This document shows, piece after piece, positions 41,620 to 50,303 of a stretch of DNA of 64,000 nt. Below the pieces are notes generated by a model. It was given only the letters and a program-made list of their open reading frames with translations. It ran no database searches and was not told the DNA's origin. The stretch is from Methylobacterium sp. E-045. Its GTDB lineage: Bacteria > Pseudomonadota > Alphaproteobacteria > Rhizobiales > Beijerinckiaceae. Each line of letters opens with the position of its first letter. The first letter of the stretch is position 1. The DNA is taken from contig NZ_JAKSYE010000064.1 of the NCBI RefSeq assembly GCF_022829685.1, positions 186,001-250,000 on the forward strand, in the 5' to 3' direction. The translations under genes and the position numbers were made by a program.

Positions 41620-43242
41620 ATGAAGCTCTTGAAGAGCTCACTCCTCGGTACCGCCGCAGCCTTTGCGTCGGTCGCTGGAGCACACGCCGCCGACCTTCCC
41701 GTGAAGAAGGCCGTGCCGATCGAATACGTCCGCGTCTGCAGCGCCTACGGCGCCGGCTTCTTCTACATCCCCGGCACCGATACCTGCATCCGTCTCTCGG
41801 GCCGCGCCCGACTCGACATCGGCTACCAGCCGACCTCCGCGCGCAGCGCCGCTGGAAGCCAGGGTGACACGACAGGATACATCGCCCTCGCCCGCATCAA
41901 CGTCGATGCCCGCACCCAGACGGCCTACGGCACCCTGCGCGCCTTTACGCGTATCCAGTTCGCCTCACGTACGAGCGCCACTGGCGGTCTCCGCTCCGGC
42001 ACCCAGGAGCGCATCGGCTCCGCTTTCGGCGCCACCGGCCAGGACCAGTTCGGCCGCGACCAGCAGTTCGTGAACACCGACAAGGCGTTCATCCAGTTCG
42101 CCGGCCTCACCGCCGGTCGCGCCTCCTCGTTCTTCGACTTCTACGCCCACGACTTCGAGTTCGCCGGCGCGACCCTGAACTCCGACGTCCAATCCACCAA
42201 CCTCCTCGCCTACTCGGCCAAGTTCGGCGAAGGCTTCTCGGCTACGATCTCGCTCGAAGACCCGACCTTCCGTCGCAACACCATCTACTCGCAGACGTAC
42301 GCTTCGGGAACGGCCGCGGCTCCTTCTCCGGTCGCCGTTGCCTTTAATGCAGCTGGTGCACCCATCCTCTTCCAGAACGTGGATGTTGCACAGCGCAACC
42401 GTATGCCCGACTTCGTCGGCGTGCTCCGCTACGATGCGGCTTGGGGCTCTGCTCAGCTGTCGGGTGCAGTCAAGGAACTCAACACCGGCAACTACATCAA
42501 CAACTCCGGCTTTCTGCCCGGTGCTAGCGGCGCAGCCGGACTGCCGAACATCGCTGCGGCTATTCCCTCCAGCGAATACGGCTGGGCTGTTCAGGGTGGC
42601 GTGAAGATCAACACCCCGTTCATCGCTCCGGGCGACACGTTGTACCTGCAGGGTGCCTATGGCGAGGGTGCGACCCTCTACACCGGCTACTCCTCGTACA
42701 ATGGCAGCTACACATCCCGCGCCAGCACGATCAACGGTGCCGCTTTCGACCCCTACATGTCGGATGCGACTCTGAACCCGCTCACGGGCAAGCTCGAGAC
42801 CTCCACGAGCTTCACGGTTGTTGGCTCATTTCTGCACTACTGGTCGCCTGAATGGCGTTCGGCCGTGTTCGGCAGCTACGGCGAGATGTCCTTTGCCAAG
42901 GGTGCCCGTGAAGCCAACGCCGCTGCCTTCGGAAACCTCGGGACCACCGCGCAAAACAACTTCACTGGCGTTGTTGGCTCTCGTGCCTTCAGCCTCAGCC
43001 CGACTCTGCGAGACACCTACCAGATCGTAGCCGGCGCAAGCCTGATCTGGTCGCCGGTCAAGGATCTCGATATCGGTCTTGAAGGCTTCTACACCAAGGT
43101 CGGCCTGCAGAGCGGCCGGGTCGTGGACCAGTACAAGAACGGCGCCATTTCTGCGGCCAACTTGAACGCTGGTGCTGCTGTGAAGACCGTGGACGCTGCG
43201 GATACCTTCCAGATCCGCGCTCGCGTCCAGCGCGACTTCTAA
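41620..43242 (+). CDS. Outer-membrane porin (Rhizobiales type, porin_2 family)
   Basis: General diffusion porin of 540 residues. The signal peptide (residues 1-21, ending A-H-A-A) is followed by the family opening A-D-L-P-V-K-K-A and the segment V-R-V-C-S-A-Y-G-A-G-F-F-Y-I-P-G-T-D-T-C, with its two conserved Cys. The rest is beta-strand-rich and ends in a C-terminal Phe, as outer-membrane barrels do. The ATG at 41620 has a ggag site; a longer frame from a TTG is not needed. A classical terminator follows. Low-GC codons are a bit more frequent in its second half. Confidence 0.94.
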   Translation: MKLLKSSLLGTAAAFASVAGAHAADLPVKKAVPIEYVRVCSAYGAGFFYIPGTDTCIRLSGRARLDIGYQPTSARSAAGSQGDTTGYIALARINVDARTQTAYGTLRAFTRIQFASRTSATGGLRSGTQERIGSAFGATGQDQFGRDQQFVNTDKAFIQFAGLTAGRASSFFDFYAHDFEFAGATLNSDVQSTNLLAYSAKFGEGFSATISLEDPTFRRNTIYSQTYASGTAAAPSPVAVAFNAAGAPILFQNVDVAQRNRMPDFVGVLRYDAAWGSAQLSGAVKELNTGNYINNSGFLPGASGAAGLPNIAAAIPSSEYGWAVQGGVKINTPFIAPGDTLYLQGAYGEGATLYTGYSSYNGSYTSRASTINGAAFDPYMSDATLNPLTGKLETSTSFTVVGSFLHYWSPEWRSAVFGSYGEMSFAKGAREANAAAFGNLGTTAQNNFTGVVGSRAFSLSPTLRDTYQIVAGASLIWSPVKDLDIGLEGFYTKVGLQSGRVVDQYKNGAISAANLNAGAAVKTVDAADTFQIRARVQRDF

Positions 43243-43330
43243 GCATCCGAGCTGATCTGGATCGGAGCAACGATGCCCTCGCGGCAGCAGCGCTCCGATG
43301 CTGCAAGATGCTTCGAAATCTAACGAGACA

Positions 43331-43358
43331 GGCCCGGCTGAAGAGCCGGGCCTTTTTT
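43331..43358 (+). terminator. Rho-independent terminator of the porin gene
   Basis: GGCCCGGCT-GAAG-AGCCGGGCC, a 9-bp GC-rich stem followed by six T residues. The best intrinsic terminator in the window. Confidence 0.92.
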
Positions 43359-43456
43359 ATGTCGCTTGCTGATCTGCAAAGGGCTGGTCTTGCCTCGACC
43401 GAAGGAATTTCAAAGAGAGGGGATTGTCTCGCGTTAAAATTTTGAGGCCGACCTAA

Positions 43457-43472
43457 CGGCACGGTGATTGCT
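43457..43472 (+). promoter_or_regulatory. Candidate sigma-54 promoter of gltIJKL
   Basis: cGGCACG-GTGA-TTGCT matches the -24/-12 consensus TGGCACG-N4-TTGCW at all but the first base. Transcription would start near 43483, leaving a leader of about 120 bases before gltI. This implies an NtrC-, DctD- or AauR-like activator; no such gene is in the window. Confidence 0.55.
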
Positions 43473-43605
43473 ATGATGTCCGTCAGCGGTTGACATCTCC
43501 GGTGAGGCCTCATTCACCGATTGCGATGGGCGAGACCGCTGCTACGTTGAGCCTCAAGAGCCGGTCGTCCGATCGGTGAGAACCCCTCCGGGAGCCAGCC
43601 TTCAC

Positions 43606-44544
43606 ATGCAATTTGGTCCTCACAGGTCCGCCGCTCCGTCGACGGCGGTCGTCCTTGCATCGGCAATGAGCATCATGCTCGGCGCAGCCGGCGCCAATGC
43701 CCAGGAACTGACCGGCACTCTCAAGAAGATCAAGGAGACCGGCGAGATCACGATCGGTTATCGTGACGCCTCGGTCCCGTTCTCCTACCTCGACGGCGAC
43801 CAGAAGCCGGTGGGCTACGCCTTCGAGATCTGTAAGAAGATCGCCGAGGCGGTAAAGACCAACCTGAAGCTGACCAAGCTCGAGGTGAAGCTCAATCCCG
43901 TCACCTCCGCCACCCGCATCCCGCTGATCGCCAACGGCACCGTCGATCTCGAATGCGGCTCGACCACCAACAACGTCGACCGCCAGAAACAGGTGGCCTT
44001 CACGAACACCCACTTCCTCACCGCCACCCGCTACGTGGCCAAGAAGTCGGCCAAGCTCGACACGATCGAGGATCTCAAGGGCAAGACCGTGGTGTCCACC
44101 TCCGGCACCACCAACATCCGCCAGATCAACGAGGCCAACACCGCCAGGAGCCTCGGCCTGACGATCCTGCCCGCCAAGGATCACGCCGAAGCCTTCCTCA
44201 TGGTCGAGACCGGCCGCGCCGCCGCCTTCGTCATGGACGACGTGCTGCTGGCCTCCCTGGCCGCCAGCTCCAAGGAGCCCGGCGCCTACGCAATTTCGAG
44301 CGAGGCCCTGTCGAAGCCCGAGCCCTACGGCATCATGCTCCGCAAGGACGACGCGCCGTTCAAGGCCGTGGTCGATGAGGCGACGGCCAAGCTCTACAAA
44401 AGCCCCGAAGGCAAGGTCCTGTACGAGACCTGGTTCACCAAGCCGATCCCGCCGCGCGGCATCAACCTGAACCTTCCCATGAGCGACCCCATGAAGAAGG
44501 CCTTCGAGTCGCCGAGCGACAGCGCCGACCCGGCCGCCTACTAA
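43606..44544 (+). CDS. gltI: Glutamate/aspartate ABC transporter, substrate-binding protein
   Basis: Periplasmic binding protein of 312 residues with a signal peptide ending A-G-A-N-A-Q-E. SBP_bac_3 motifs include S-V-P-F-S-Y, T-R-I-P-L-I-A-N-G-T-V-D-L-E-C-G-S-T-T and P-Y-G-I-M-L-R-K-D-D. First gene of gltIJKL, followed after 28 bases by the permease. An in-frame GTG at 43576 is an alternative start. A sigma-54-type promoter lies about 135 bases upstream of the ATG. Confidence 0.92.
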   Translation: MQFGPHRSAAPSTAVVLASAMSIMLGAAGANAQELTGTLKKIKETGEITIGYRDASVPFSYLDGDQKPVGYAFEICKKIAEAVKTNLKLTKLEVKLNPVTSATRIPLIANGTVDLECGSTTNNVDRQKQVAFTNTHFLTATRYVAKKSAKLDTIEDLKGKTVVSTSGTTNIRQINEANTARSLGLTILPAKDHAEAFLMVETGRAAAFVMDDVLLASLAASSKEPGAYAISSEALSKPEPYGIMLRKDDAPFKAVVDEATAKLYKSPEGKVLYETWFTKPIPPRGINLNLPMSDPMKKAFESPSDSADPAAY

Positions 44545-44572
44545 GCCGCCGCATCGGAGCACACGACAGGCG

Positions 44573-45295
44573 ATGAACTATAACTGGAACTGGCGGATCT
44601 TCTTCGAACCGTCGCCGGAAGGCACCGGCACCTATGCCGACATGCTTCTCTCCGGCCTCTCTTGGACGATCGCCACGGCGCTCTGTTCCTGGATCATCGC
44701 CTTTTCCCTCGGCTCGCTCATCGGGGTGCTGCGCACCCTTCCGAGCCGGGGGGCCCAACGGGTCGGCACCACCTATGTGGAGCTGTTCCGCAACATCCCG
44801 CTCCTCGTGCAGATGTTCCTGTGGTTCTACGTGGTGCCGGAGATCCTGCCCGGCTCCTGGGGGACCTGGCTGAAGCAGCTGCCGAACTCGTCGTTCTACA
44901 CGGCGGTCATCTGCCTCGGCTTCTTCACGGCCTCCCGCGTCGCCGAGCAGGTCCGCACCGGCATCGAGACCTTGCCGCGGGGCCAGCGCATGGCTGGCAC
45001 GGCTTTGGGCCTCACCACGTGGCAGACCTATCGCTACGTGCTGCTGCCCAACGCCTACCGGGTGATCCTGCCGCCGCTGACCTCCGAGTTCCTCAACAAC
45101 CTCAAGAACACCTCGGTGGCGCTCACCATCGGCCTGCTCGAACTCACCGCGCGGGCCCGCTCGATGCAGGAGTTCTCCTCTCAGGTCTTCGAATCCTTCA
45201 CGGCGGCGACGGTCATCTATCTCGGCATCAGCCTTCTCGTGGTGACCCTGTCGAGCAAGCTCGAGACCCGCATCGCCGTCCCGGGATCGCGCTGA
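44573..45295 (+). CDS. gltJ: Glutamate/aspartate ABC transporter permease GltJ
   Basis: Inner-membrane permease of 240 residues with about five helices. The E-A-A-type cytoplasmic loop that contacts the ATPase reads G-T-A-L-G-L-T-T-W-Q-T-Y near residue 140, and E-L-F-R-N-I-P-L-L-V-Q is the HisM-family hallmark. Second gene of the gltIJKL operon, 57 bases before gltK. It pairs with GltK as a heterodimer. Confidence 0.94.
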   Translation: MNYNWNWRIFFEPSPEGTGTYADMLLSGLSWTIATALCSWIIAFSLGSLIGVLRTLPSRGAQRVGTTYVELFRNIPLLVQMFLWFYVVPEILPGSWGTWLKQLPNSSFYTAVICLGFFTASRVAEQVRTGIETLPRGQRMAGTALGLTTWQTYRYVLLPNAYRVILPPLTSEFLNNLKNTSVALTIGLLELTARARSMQEFSSQVFESFTAATVIYLGISLLVVTLSSKLETRIAVPGSR

Positions 45296-45352
45296 TGACG
45301 GCGCGCTTCCTCTCCCCATCCTTCGCGACCGCCAGACGGGACTAGAGGACCG

Positions 45353-46045
45353 ATGTTCACGGATTTCGACTTCGGGGTCGTCCTCTCATCCTTGCCGTAC
45401 CTGTTCGGGACGGGAATGGTGTTCACGCTGACGCTCACCGCGCTCGCCGCCTCGGGCGGCATCATCCTCGGCACCATCATCGCGATGATGCGCCTCTCCG
45501 GGATCACCGCCCTGGCGCTCCCGGCCAAGATCTACGTGAACTTCATGAGGTCGCTGCCCCTCGTGCTGGTGATCTTCTGGTTCTACTTCCTCGTTCCCTA
45601 TATCGGCCAATGGATGACGGGCGCGTCGCGGCCGATCTCGGTGGGCGCCTTCACCTCGGCCCTCGTCACCTTCACCCTGTTCGAGGCCGCGTTCTTCTCC
45701 GAGATCATGCGCGCCGGCATCCAGGCGATCCCGAAGGGCCAGACGGCGGCGGCCCAGGCCATCGGCCTGACCTACGGCCAGACCATGCGGACGGTGATCC
45801 TGCCGCAGGCCTTCCGCAATATGCTGCCCCTGCTGCTGACCCAGACCATCGTGCTCTTCCAGGACACGTCCCTGGTCTACGTCATCTCGCTCACTGACTT
45901 CCTCGGCGCCGCCTCGAAGGTCGCCCAGCGCGATGGCCGCCTCGTGGAAATGTATCTGTTCGCCGCGGCCGTCTACCTGGTGATCTGCATCACCGCCTCG
46001 ACCCTCGTCCGGCGTCTCCAGCGCCGCGTCGCCATCATCCGCTAA
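45353..46045 (+). CDS. gltK: Glutamate/aspartate ABC transporter permease GltK
   Basis: Second permease subunit, 230 residues, five predicted helices. Motifs include [11 protein letters not shown] and the ATPase-contact loop [12 protein letters not shown]. The D-T-S-L-V-Y-V-I segment after the loop is typical of the family. It lies 17 bases before the ATPase gene. Confidence 0.94.
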   Translation: MFTDFDFGVVLSSLPYLFGTGMVFTLTLTALAASGGIILGTIIAMMRLSGITALALPAKIYVNFMRSLPLVLVIFWFYFLVPYIGQWMTGASRPISVGAFTSALVTFTLFEAAFFSEIMRAGIQAIPKGQTAAAQAIGLTYGQTMRTVILPQAFRNMLPLLLTQTIVLFQDTSLVYVISLTDFLGAASKVAQRDGRLVEMYLFAAAVYLVICITASTLVRRLQRRVAIIR

Positions 46046-46062
46046 GCTTTCGAGGATCCGTC

Positions 46063-46827
46063 ATGCCCCCCATCGATCCCCAGGCTTCGGCGAAGCCGAT
46101 GATCGCCATCGACAACATCAGCAAGTGGTACGGCCCGGTCCAGGTTCTCAACGGCTGCACGACGCAGGTCACCAAGGGCGAGGTGGTCGTCGTCTGCGGG
46201 CCCTCCGGGTCCGGTAAGTCCACCCTGATCAAGACGGTCAACGCCCTGGAGCCGATCCAGAAGGGGGCGATCACCGTCGACGGCATCGGCGTCCAGGCCA
46301 AGGGCACCAACCTGCCCAAGCTGCGCGCCCGCGTCGGCATGGTGTTCCAGCATTTCGAGCTGTTCCCCCATCTCTCGATCATCGACAACCTGATGCTCGG
46401 CCAGTGCAAGGTGCTGGGACGGGCCAAGGACGATGCCCATGATCGCGGCCTGAAGCTTCTCGGGCGGGTCGGTCTCTCGGCGCATTCGCACAAATATCCG
46501 GGCCAGCTCTCCGGCGGTCAGCAGCAGCGCGTCGCCATCGCACGCGCCCTGTCGATGAACCCCATCGTCATGCTCTTCGACGAGCCGACCTCGGCCCTCG
46601 ACCCCGAGATGGTCGGCGAGGTGCTCGACGTGATGATCGAGCTCGCCCGCGAAGGCATGACGATGATGGTCGTCACCCACGAGATGGGCTTTGCCCGCAA
46701 GGTGGCCAACCGCGTCGTCTTCATGGATCGCGGCGAGATCGTCGAGGACGCCACCAAGGACGACTTCTTCGACAAGCCACGTTCCGAGCGCGCGCAGACC
46801 TTCCTGTCGAAGATCCTGGCTCACTGA
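46063..46827 (+). CDS. gltL: Glutamate/aspartate ABC transporter ATPase
   Basis: Nucleotide-binding subunit of 254 residues. Walker [11 protein letters not shown]-loop [10 protein letters not shown], signature L-S-G-G-Q-Q-Q-R and Walker [13 protein letters not shown], then the switch H (V-T-H-E-M) are all intact. Last gene of the operon. The next gene is convergent, with a hairpin between them. Confidence 0.96.
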   Translation: MPPIDPQASAKPMIAIDNISKWYGPVQVLNGCTTQVTKGEVVVVCGPSGSGKSTLIKTVNALEPIQKGAITVDGIGVQAKGTNLPKLRARVGMVFQHFELFPHLSIIDNLMLGQCKVLGRAKDDAHDRGLKLLGRVGLSAHSHKYPGQLSGGQQQRVAIARALSMNPIVMLFDEPTSALDPEMVGEVLDVMIELAREGMTMMVVTHEMGFARKVANRVVFMDRGEIVEDATKDDFFDKPRSERAQTFLSKILAH

Positions 46828-46839
46828 TCCCGAACCCTC

Positions 46840-46866
46840 GGGCGAGGGCCGTCCAAGCTCTCGCCC
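46840..46866. terminator. Hairpin between gltL and the regulator gene
   Basis: GGGCGAG / CTCGCCC, a 7-bp GC stem with a 13-base loop, in the gap between two convergent genes. No T-run. Confidence 0.4.
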
Positions 46867-46894
46867 CTGGCCCGTCATGCGCGACGGTCTCGTT

Positions 46895-47875
46895 TCACCC
46901 ATAGCCCGGCGTGGCCTCCGCCCGCCGCCGAATGGCCGAGGCGATGGCATCCAGGCGCTCTGCACCGACGAAGGTGCGGACGGCCAGGAAGTACGTCTCC
47001 TCGCCGAGGGGCAGGTAATCGAGCTCGAACCGCTCCGCCACGGCGCGGGTCCCCATTCCCACATCGGCGGCCCCCGATGCGATCATGGCCGCCACGGCCT
47101 GATGCGTGAACTCCTCCGTCTCGTAGCCGCGTATCTCCGACCCGCCGATGCCGGCCTCGGCGCAGAGCCGGTCGAACCAGATCCGCGTCCCCGCGCCAAG
47201 TTGACGGTTGACGAAGCGGATACCGCCCCTGGTCAGGTCCGTGATGCCGGACACGGCGAAGGGATTGCCCCGCTCCAGCATCAGGCCCTGCTCGCGCCGC
47301 AGGACCGGGCGTGTGAGGAGGGCCGGGTCGGCGAGGATGTCGGCGAAGACGGAGCCCGGATCGGGCCTGGCCGCGCCGAAATGGAACCCCGCCCCTTCCG
47401 CCCGGCCGGCCTTCAGATGCGAGAGGGCGTCCATGCTCCCCGCGATGGTGACCGCAATGCCGCCCATCTCGCGCAGGGCGTCGAGCAGGACGGAATCGTG
47501 GCTGACCGCGAGGGTCAGGGGGCCTGCGGCGCCTCCGACCAGACCGGCGAGCGTCGCCTCCAACCGCCGCTCTTCTCGCGCGATGACCTCTACGCTCGCC
47601 CGCGATGCGTCGCCCAGCGCCCGATGGAACGCGGCTCCGAAGGCCGTCAGAACGGTGCCGTGCCCCTTGGTCTTGCGGATGACGGGCTGGCCGAGCGCCG
47701 CTTCGAGGATCTGAAACCGTCCCCAGGCGGAGCGATAGGACAGGTCGAGCCGCGCCGCGGCGCCCCTCAGCGAACCTTCCGCGGCCAAAGCCTCCAGAAG
47801 CACCAGGGTCGGGGCGAAGGCGAGGGGCCGGTCCGCCGCCGCAATGGTCCCGTCCAGCGTCAATCCGACCTTCAT
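46895..47875 (-). CDS. ModE-like regulator with binding-protein domain
   Basis: The 326-residue product has an N-terminal winged HTH of the ModE/LysR-like type (residues 20-90: G-S-L-R-G-A-A-A-R-L-D-L-S-Y-R-S-A-W) and a C-terminal periplasmic-binding-protein-like domain (PBP_like) with R-Q-L-G-A-G-T-R-I-W-F-D and G-A-A-D-V-G-M-G. It is divergent from the tungstate transporter genes, 75 bp apart, so it most likely senses tungstate, molybdate or a cofactor form and controls them. A nearly symmetrical repeat overlaps its own start codon, which would allow autorepression. The HTH also recalls regulators of molybdate genes with fused ligand domains. Confidence 0.85.
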   Translation of the reverse strand: MKVGLTLDGTIAAADRPLAFAPTLVLLEALAAEGSLRGAAARLDLSYRSAWGRFQILEAALGQPVIRKTKGHGTVLTAFGAAFHRALGDASRASVEVIAREERRLEATLAGLVGGAAGPLTLAVSHDSVLLDALREMGGIAVTIAGSMDALSHLKAGRAEGAGFHFGAARPDPGSVFADILADPALLTRPVLRREQGLMLERGNPFAVSGITDLTRGGIRFVNRQLGAGTRIWFDRLCAEAGIGGSEIRGYETEEFTHQAVAAMIASGAADVGMGTRAVAERFELDYLPLGEETYFLAVRTFVGAERLDAIASAIRRRAEATPGYG

Positions 47876-47893
47876 AGGCAATCCGTTTCCTAT
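47874..47893. promoter_or_regulatory. Inverted repeat at the regulator start, candidate operator
   Basis: ATAGGCAA-TCCG-TTTCCTAT: 8-bp arms with one mismatch, overlapping the start codon of the ModE-like gene and lying 58 bp before tupB. It is the only clear symmetry in the divergent promoter region and is well placed to be that regulator's own binding site. Confidence 0.5.
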
Positions 47894-47950
47894 TGAACTG
47901 GCGCAGAGAGCGGTAGCATGAGGTAGGCAGCCGCGCACAGCACCGGAGCC

Positions 47951-48646
47951 ATGCTTCAGACCCTCGAGGAGACGTTCCAGCGGATCGCCGCCCTCGATCC
48001 GGAGGTGATCGCCATCGCCGGCCTGTCGTTGCGGGTGAGCCTGTCGGCGGTGGGGATCGGAACCCTCGTCGGCGCGCCCCTCGGGGCCCTCGTCGCCGTG
48101 TCGGCGTTTCCGGGGCGAAGGCTGGTCGTGGGATGCCTCAACGCGGCGATGGGCCTGCCGCCGGTGGTCATCGGCCTCGTCCTCTACCTCATCCTGTCGC
48201 GGTCCGGCCCCCTCGGCAGCCTCGGCCTGCTGTTCACGCCGGGCGCGATGATCGCGGCCCAGACGGTTCTCGTGGTCCCGCTCATCGCCGCCCTCGCACG
48301 CCAGATCGTCGCCGATGCGGCGGAGCATCTTGGCGAGCAGCTTCGCTCCCTCGGCCTCGGACCCGCCCGGCGGGCCGCGATCCTGATCTACGATACGCGC
48401 TTCTCCCTGGTGACGGCGGTCCTCGCCGCGTTCGGCCGCGCCATCTCGGAGATCGGGGCCGTCCTCGTCGTCGGCGGCAATATCGACGGGCACACCCGCA
48501 CCATGACGACGGCGATCTCCCTGGAGACGCAGAAGGGAGACCTGCCCCTCGCTTTGGCCCTCGGACTCGTCCTCATCGCCATCGTCCTCGTCGTCAGCGC
48601 CACCGCCTCGCTGCTGCGCTCCTATGCCATGCGGGCCTACGGATGA
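47951..48646 (+). CDS. tupB: Tungstate ABC transporter permease
   Basis: Inner-membrane permease of 231 residues with five probable helices. It matches TupB-type permeases: S-L-R-V-S-L-S-A-V near the start, G-L-P-P-V-V-I-G-L-V in the middle, and the ATPase-contact loop R-S-L-G-L-G-P-A-R-R-A near residue 135, followed by G-R-A-I-S-E-I-G-A-V. The stop overlaps the tupC ATG (ATGA). Family members move tungstate with the TupA binding protein; specificity for tungsten over molybdenum is inferred from the family. Confidence 0.88.
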   Translation: MLQTLEETFQRIAALDPEVIAIAGLSLRVSLSAVGIGTLVGAPLGALVAVSAFPGRRLVVGCLNAAMGLPPVVIGLVLYLILSRSGPLGSLGLLFTPGAMIAAQTVLVVPLIAALARQIVADAAEHLGEQLRSLGLGPARRAAILIYDTRFSLVTAVLAAFGRAISEIGAVLVVGGNIDGHTRTMTTAISLETQKGDLPLALALGLVLIAIVLVVSATASLLRSYAMRAYG

Positions 48647-49374
48647 GCGCGGCGCTTCCCATCGTCATCGACGGACTGCGCTACCGGGTGGGAGACCTCC
48701 CGATCCTCAAGGGCGTCGACATGTCGGTGACGTCGGCCGGCATCACGGCGATCATCGGTGCAAACGGCGCCGGGAAGAGCGTACTCCTGCGCCTCATCGA
48801 CGGGTTGCTGGCGCCGACGGGCGGGACGATCAGCATCGGCCCATCGGCCGCTAACCGTCCGAGCACCGCCTTCGTGTTCCAGCGGCCCGGACTCGTCCGT
48901 GCGAGTGCGGCCGCCAACGTGGCGCTGGCCCTGGCGCCGCTCGGCCTCGGCGCGGGAGAGCGGGCGGAGAGGGTGCGGGCGGCACTCCAGCATGTCGGGC
49001 TCGCCGAGCGGGCCGGCGCTCCGGCCACCCGCCTGTCTGGGGGCGAGCAACAGCGCCTCGCCATGGCACGGGCCTGGGCGCGGGCGCCCGATCTCCTCCT
49101 TCTCGACGAGCCCACCGCCAATCTCGATCCGGCCTCGTCCCACGTCATCGAGGACCTCGTGGCTTCGATGGCGAAGGCCGGCACGAAGGTCGTCCTGGTC
49201 TCGCACAATCTCGGTCAGGTCATGCGTCTGGCCGAGGATGTGGTCGTCCTCGCCGGGGGGCTCGCCGTCGAGCACGGACCCGTGCGCACCACCCTGTCAT
49301 CCCCCCGTTCGCCGCAGGCGCGGGCTTATCTCACCGGAGAAATGCCATGGACCTCCTTCGCCGCTCTTTCCTGA
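48643..49374 (+). CDS. tupC: Tungstate ABC transporter ATPase
   Basis: Nucleotide-binding subunit of 243 residues. Walker A is G-A-N-G-A-G-K-S, signature L-S-G-G-E-Q-Q-R, Walker B L-L-L-L-D-E-P-T-A-N-L-D, switch H in V-S-H-N-L. It overlaps tupB by four bases and its 3' end overlaps the tupA start by 28 bases, so all three tup genes are tightly coupled. The frame open upstream is a shadow within tupB. Confidence 0.9.
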   Translation: MSAALPIVIDGLRYRVGDLPILKGVDMSVTSAGITAIIGANGAGKSVLLRLIDGLLAPTGGTISIGPSAANRPSTAFVFQRPGLVRASAAANVALALAPLGLGAGERAERVRAALQHVGLAERAGAPATRLSGGEQQRLAMARAWARAPDLLLLDEPTANLDPASSHVIEDLVASMAKAGTKVVLVSHNLGQVMRLAEDVVVLAGGLAVEHGPVRTTLSSPRSPQARAYLTGEMPWTSFAALS

Positions 49375-50183
49375 GCCTCGGCCTTCTCGTCGCGGTCTCC
49401 GGACTGTCGTCCTTACCGGGTGTCGCCGAACCCGCCGAGAGCATCACGGTGGCCTCCACCACGTCCACCGAGCAATCCGGCCTGTTCAAGGACTTACTAC
49501 CCAAATTCACGCAAGCCAGCGGGATCGGTGTGAAGGTGGTGGCTCTGGGCACCGGGCAGGCCCTCGATGCCGCCCGGCGCGGAGACGCCGACGTCGCCCT
49601 CGTCCACGACACCGCCGCCGAGGAAAAATTCGTCGGCGAGGGGTGGAGCACGAAGCGCTATCCGGTGATGTACAACGACTTCGTCCTCATCGGACCGAAA
49701 GACGATCCGGCCGGTGCGGCCGGCTCCAGCATCATCGAGGCCCTGCGCAAGATCGCCGCCGCCAAGGCGCCCTTCGTCTCGCGCGGCGATCGCTCGGGCA
49801 CCCACAGCGCCGAGTTGCGCTACTGGAAGGAGGCCGGTCTCGATCTCGGCGCCGTGCGCGGCGATTGGTACAAGGATGTGGGCCAGGGGATGGGCCCGGC
49901 GCTCAACACCGCCTCGGCCGCCAATGCCTATCTGCTCAGCGACCGGGGTACCTGGCTGTCGTTCAAGAACCGGGGCGACCTCAAGATCCTGGTGGAGGGC
50001 GACAAGCGCCTCTTCAACCAATACGGCGTGATGCTCGTGAACCCCGAGAAACATCCGCATGTGAAGGCGAAGGCGGGTCAGGCCTTCGTGGACTGGCTCG
50101 TTTCGAGCCCGGGTCAGGCGGCCATCGCCGCCTACCGGATCGGGGGAGAGCAGCTCTTCTTCCCCAATGCGGAGGCTCAATGA
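49347..50183 (+). CDS. tupA: Tungstate ABC transporter substrate-binding protein
   Basis: Periplasmic binding protein of 278 residues. The signal peptide ends near G-V-A-E-P-A-E. The mature protein opens I-T-V-A-S-T-T-S-T-E-Q-S-G-L, which matches the T-T-S oxyanion motif of TupA/WtpA-type proteins, and continues with A-L-V-H-D-T-A-A-E and S-R-G-D-R-S-G-T-H. A ggag site lies inside the end of tupC. Gene order B-C-A differs from the common A-B-C. Tungstate affinity is a family inference. Confidence 0.92.
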   Translation: MDLLRRSFLSLGLLVAVSGLSSLPGVAEPAESITVASTTSTEQSGLFKDLLPKFTQASGIGVKVVALGTGQALDAARRGDADVALVHDTAAEEKFVGEGWSTKRYPVMYNDFVLIGPKDDPAGAAGSSIIEALRKIAAAKAPFVSRGDRSGTHSAELRYWKEAGLDLGAVRGDWYKDVGQGMGPALNTASAANAYLLSDRGTWLSFKNRGDLKILVEGDKRLFNQYGVMLVNPEKHPHVKAKAGQAFVDWLVSSPGQAAIAAYRIGGEQLFFPNAEAQ

Positions 50184-50303
50184 CGGACGGTCCCCGACGA
50201 AACAGCGCGCCGCGCCGCCCTTGACACCTCTCGCCTGCCGCGCACCTTCCTTGGTCAATCGCGCCGTCGCAGCTGCGGCGGCTGGCCTCGGGAGGGCCGT
50301 GTC

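Noticed and set aside
50221-50249. TTGACA at 50221 as a -35 box for the secreted-protein gene
   Set aside because: No acceptable -10 element lies 16-18 bases downstream.
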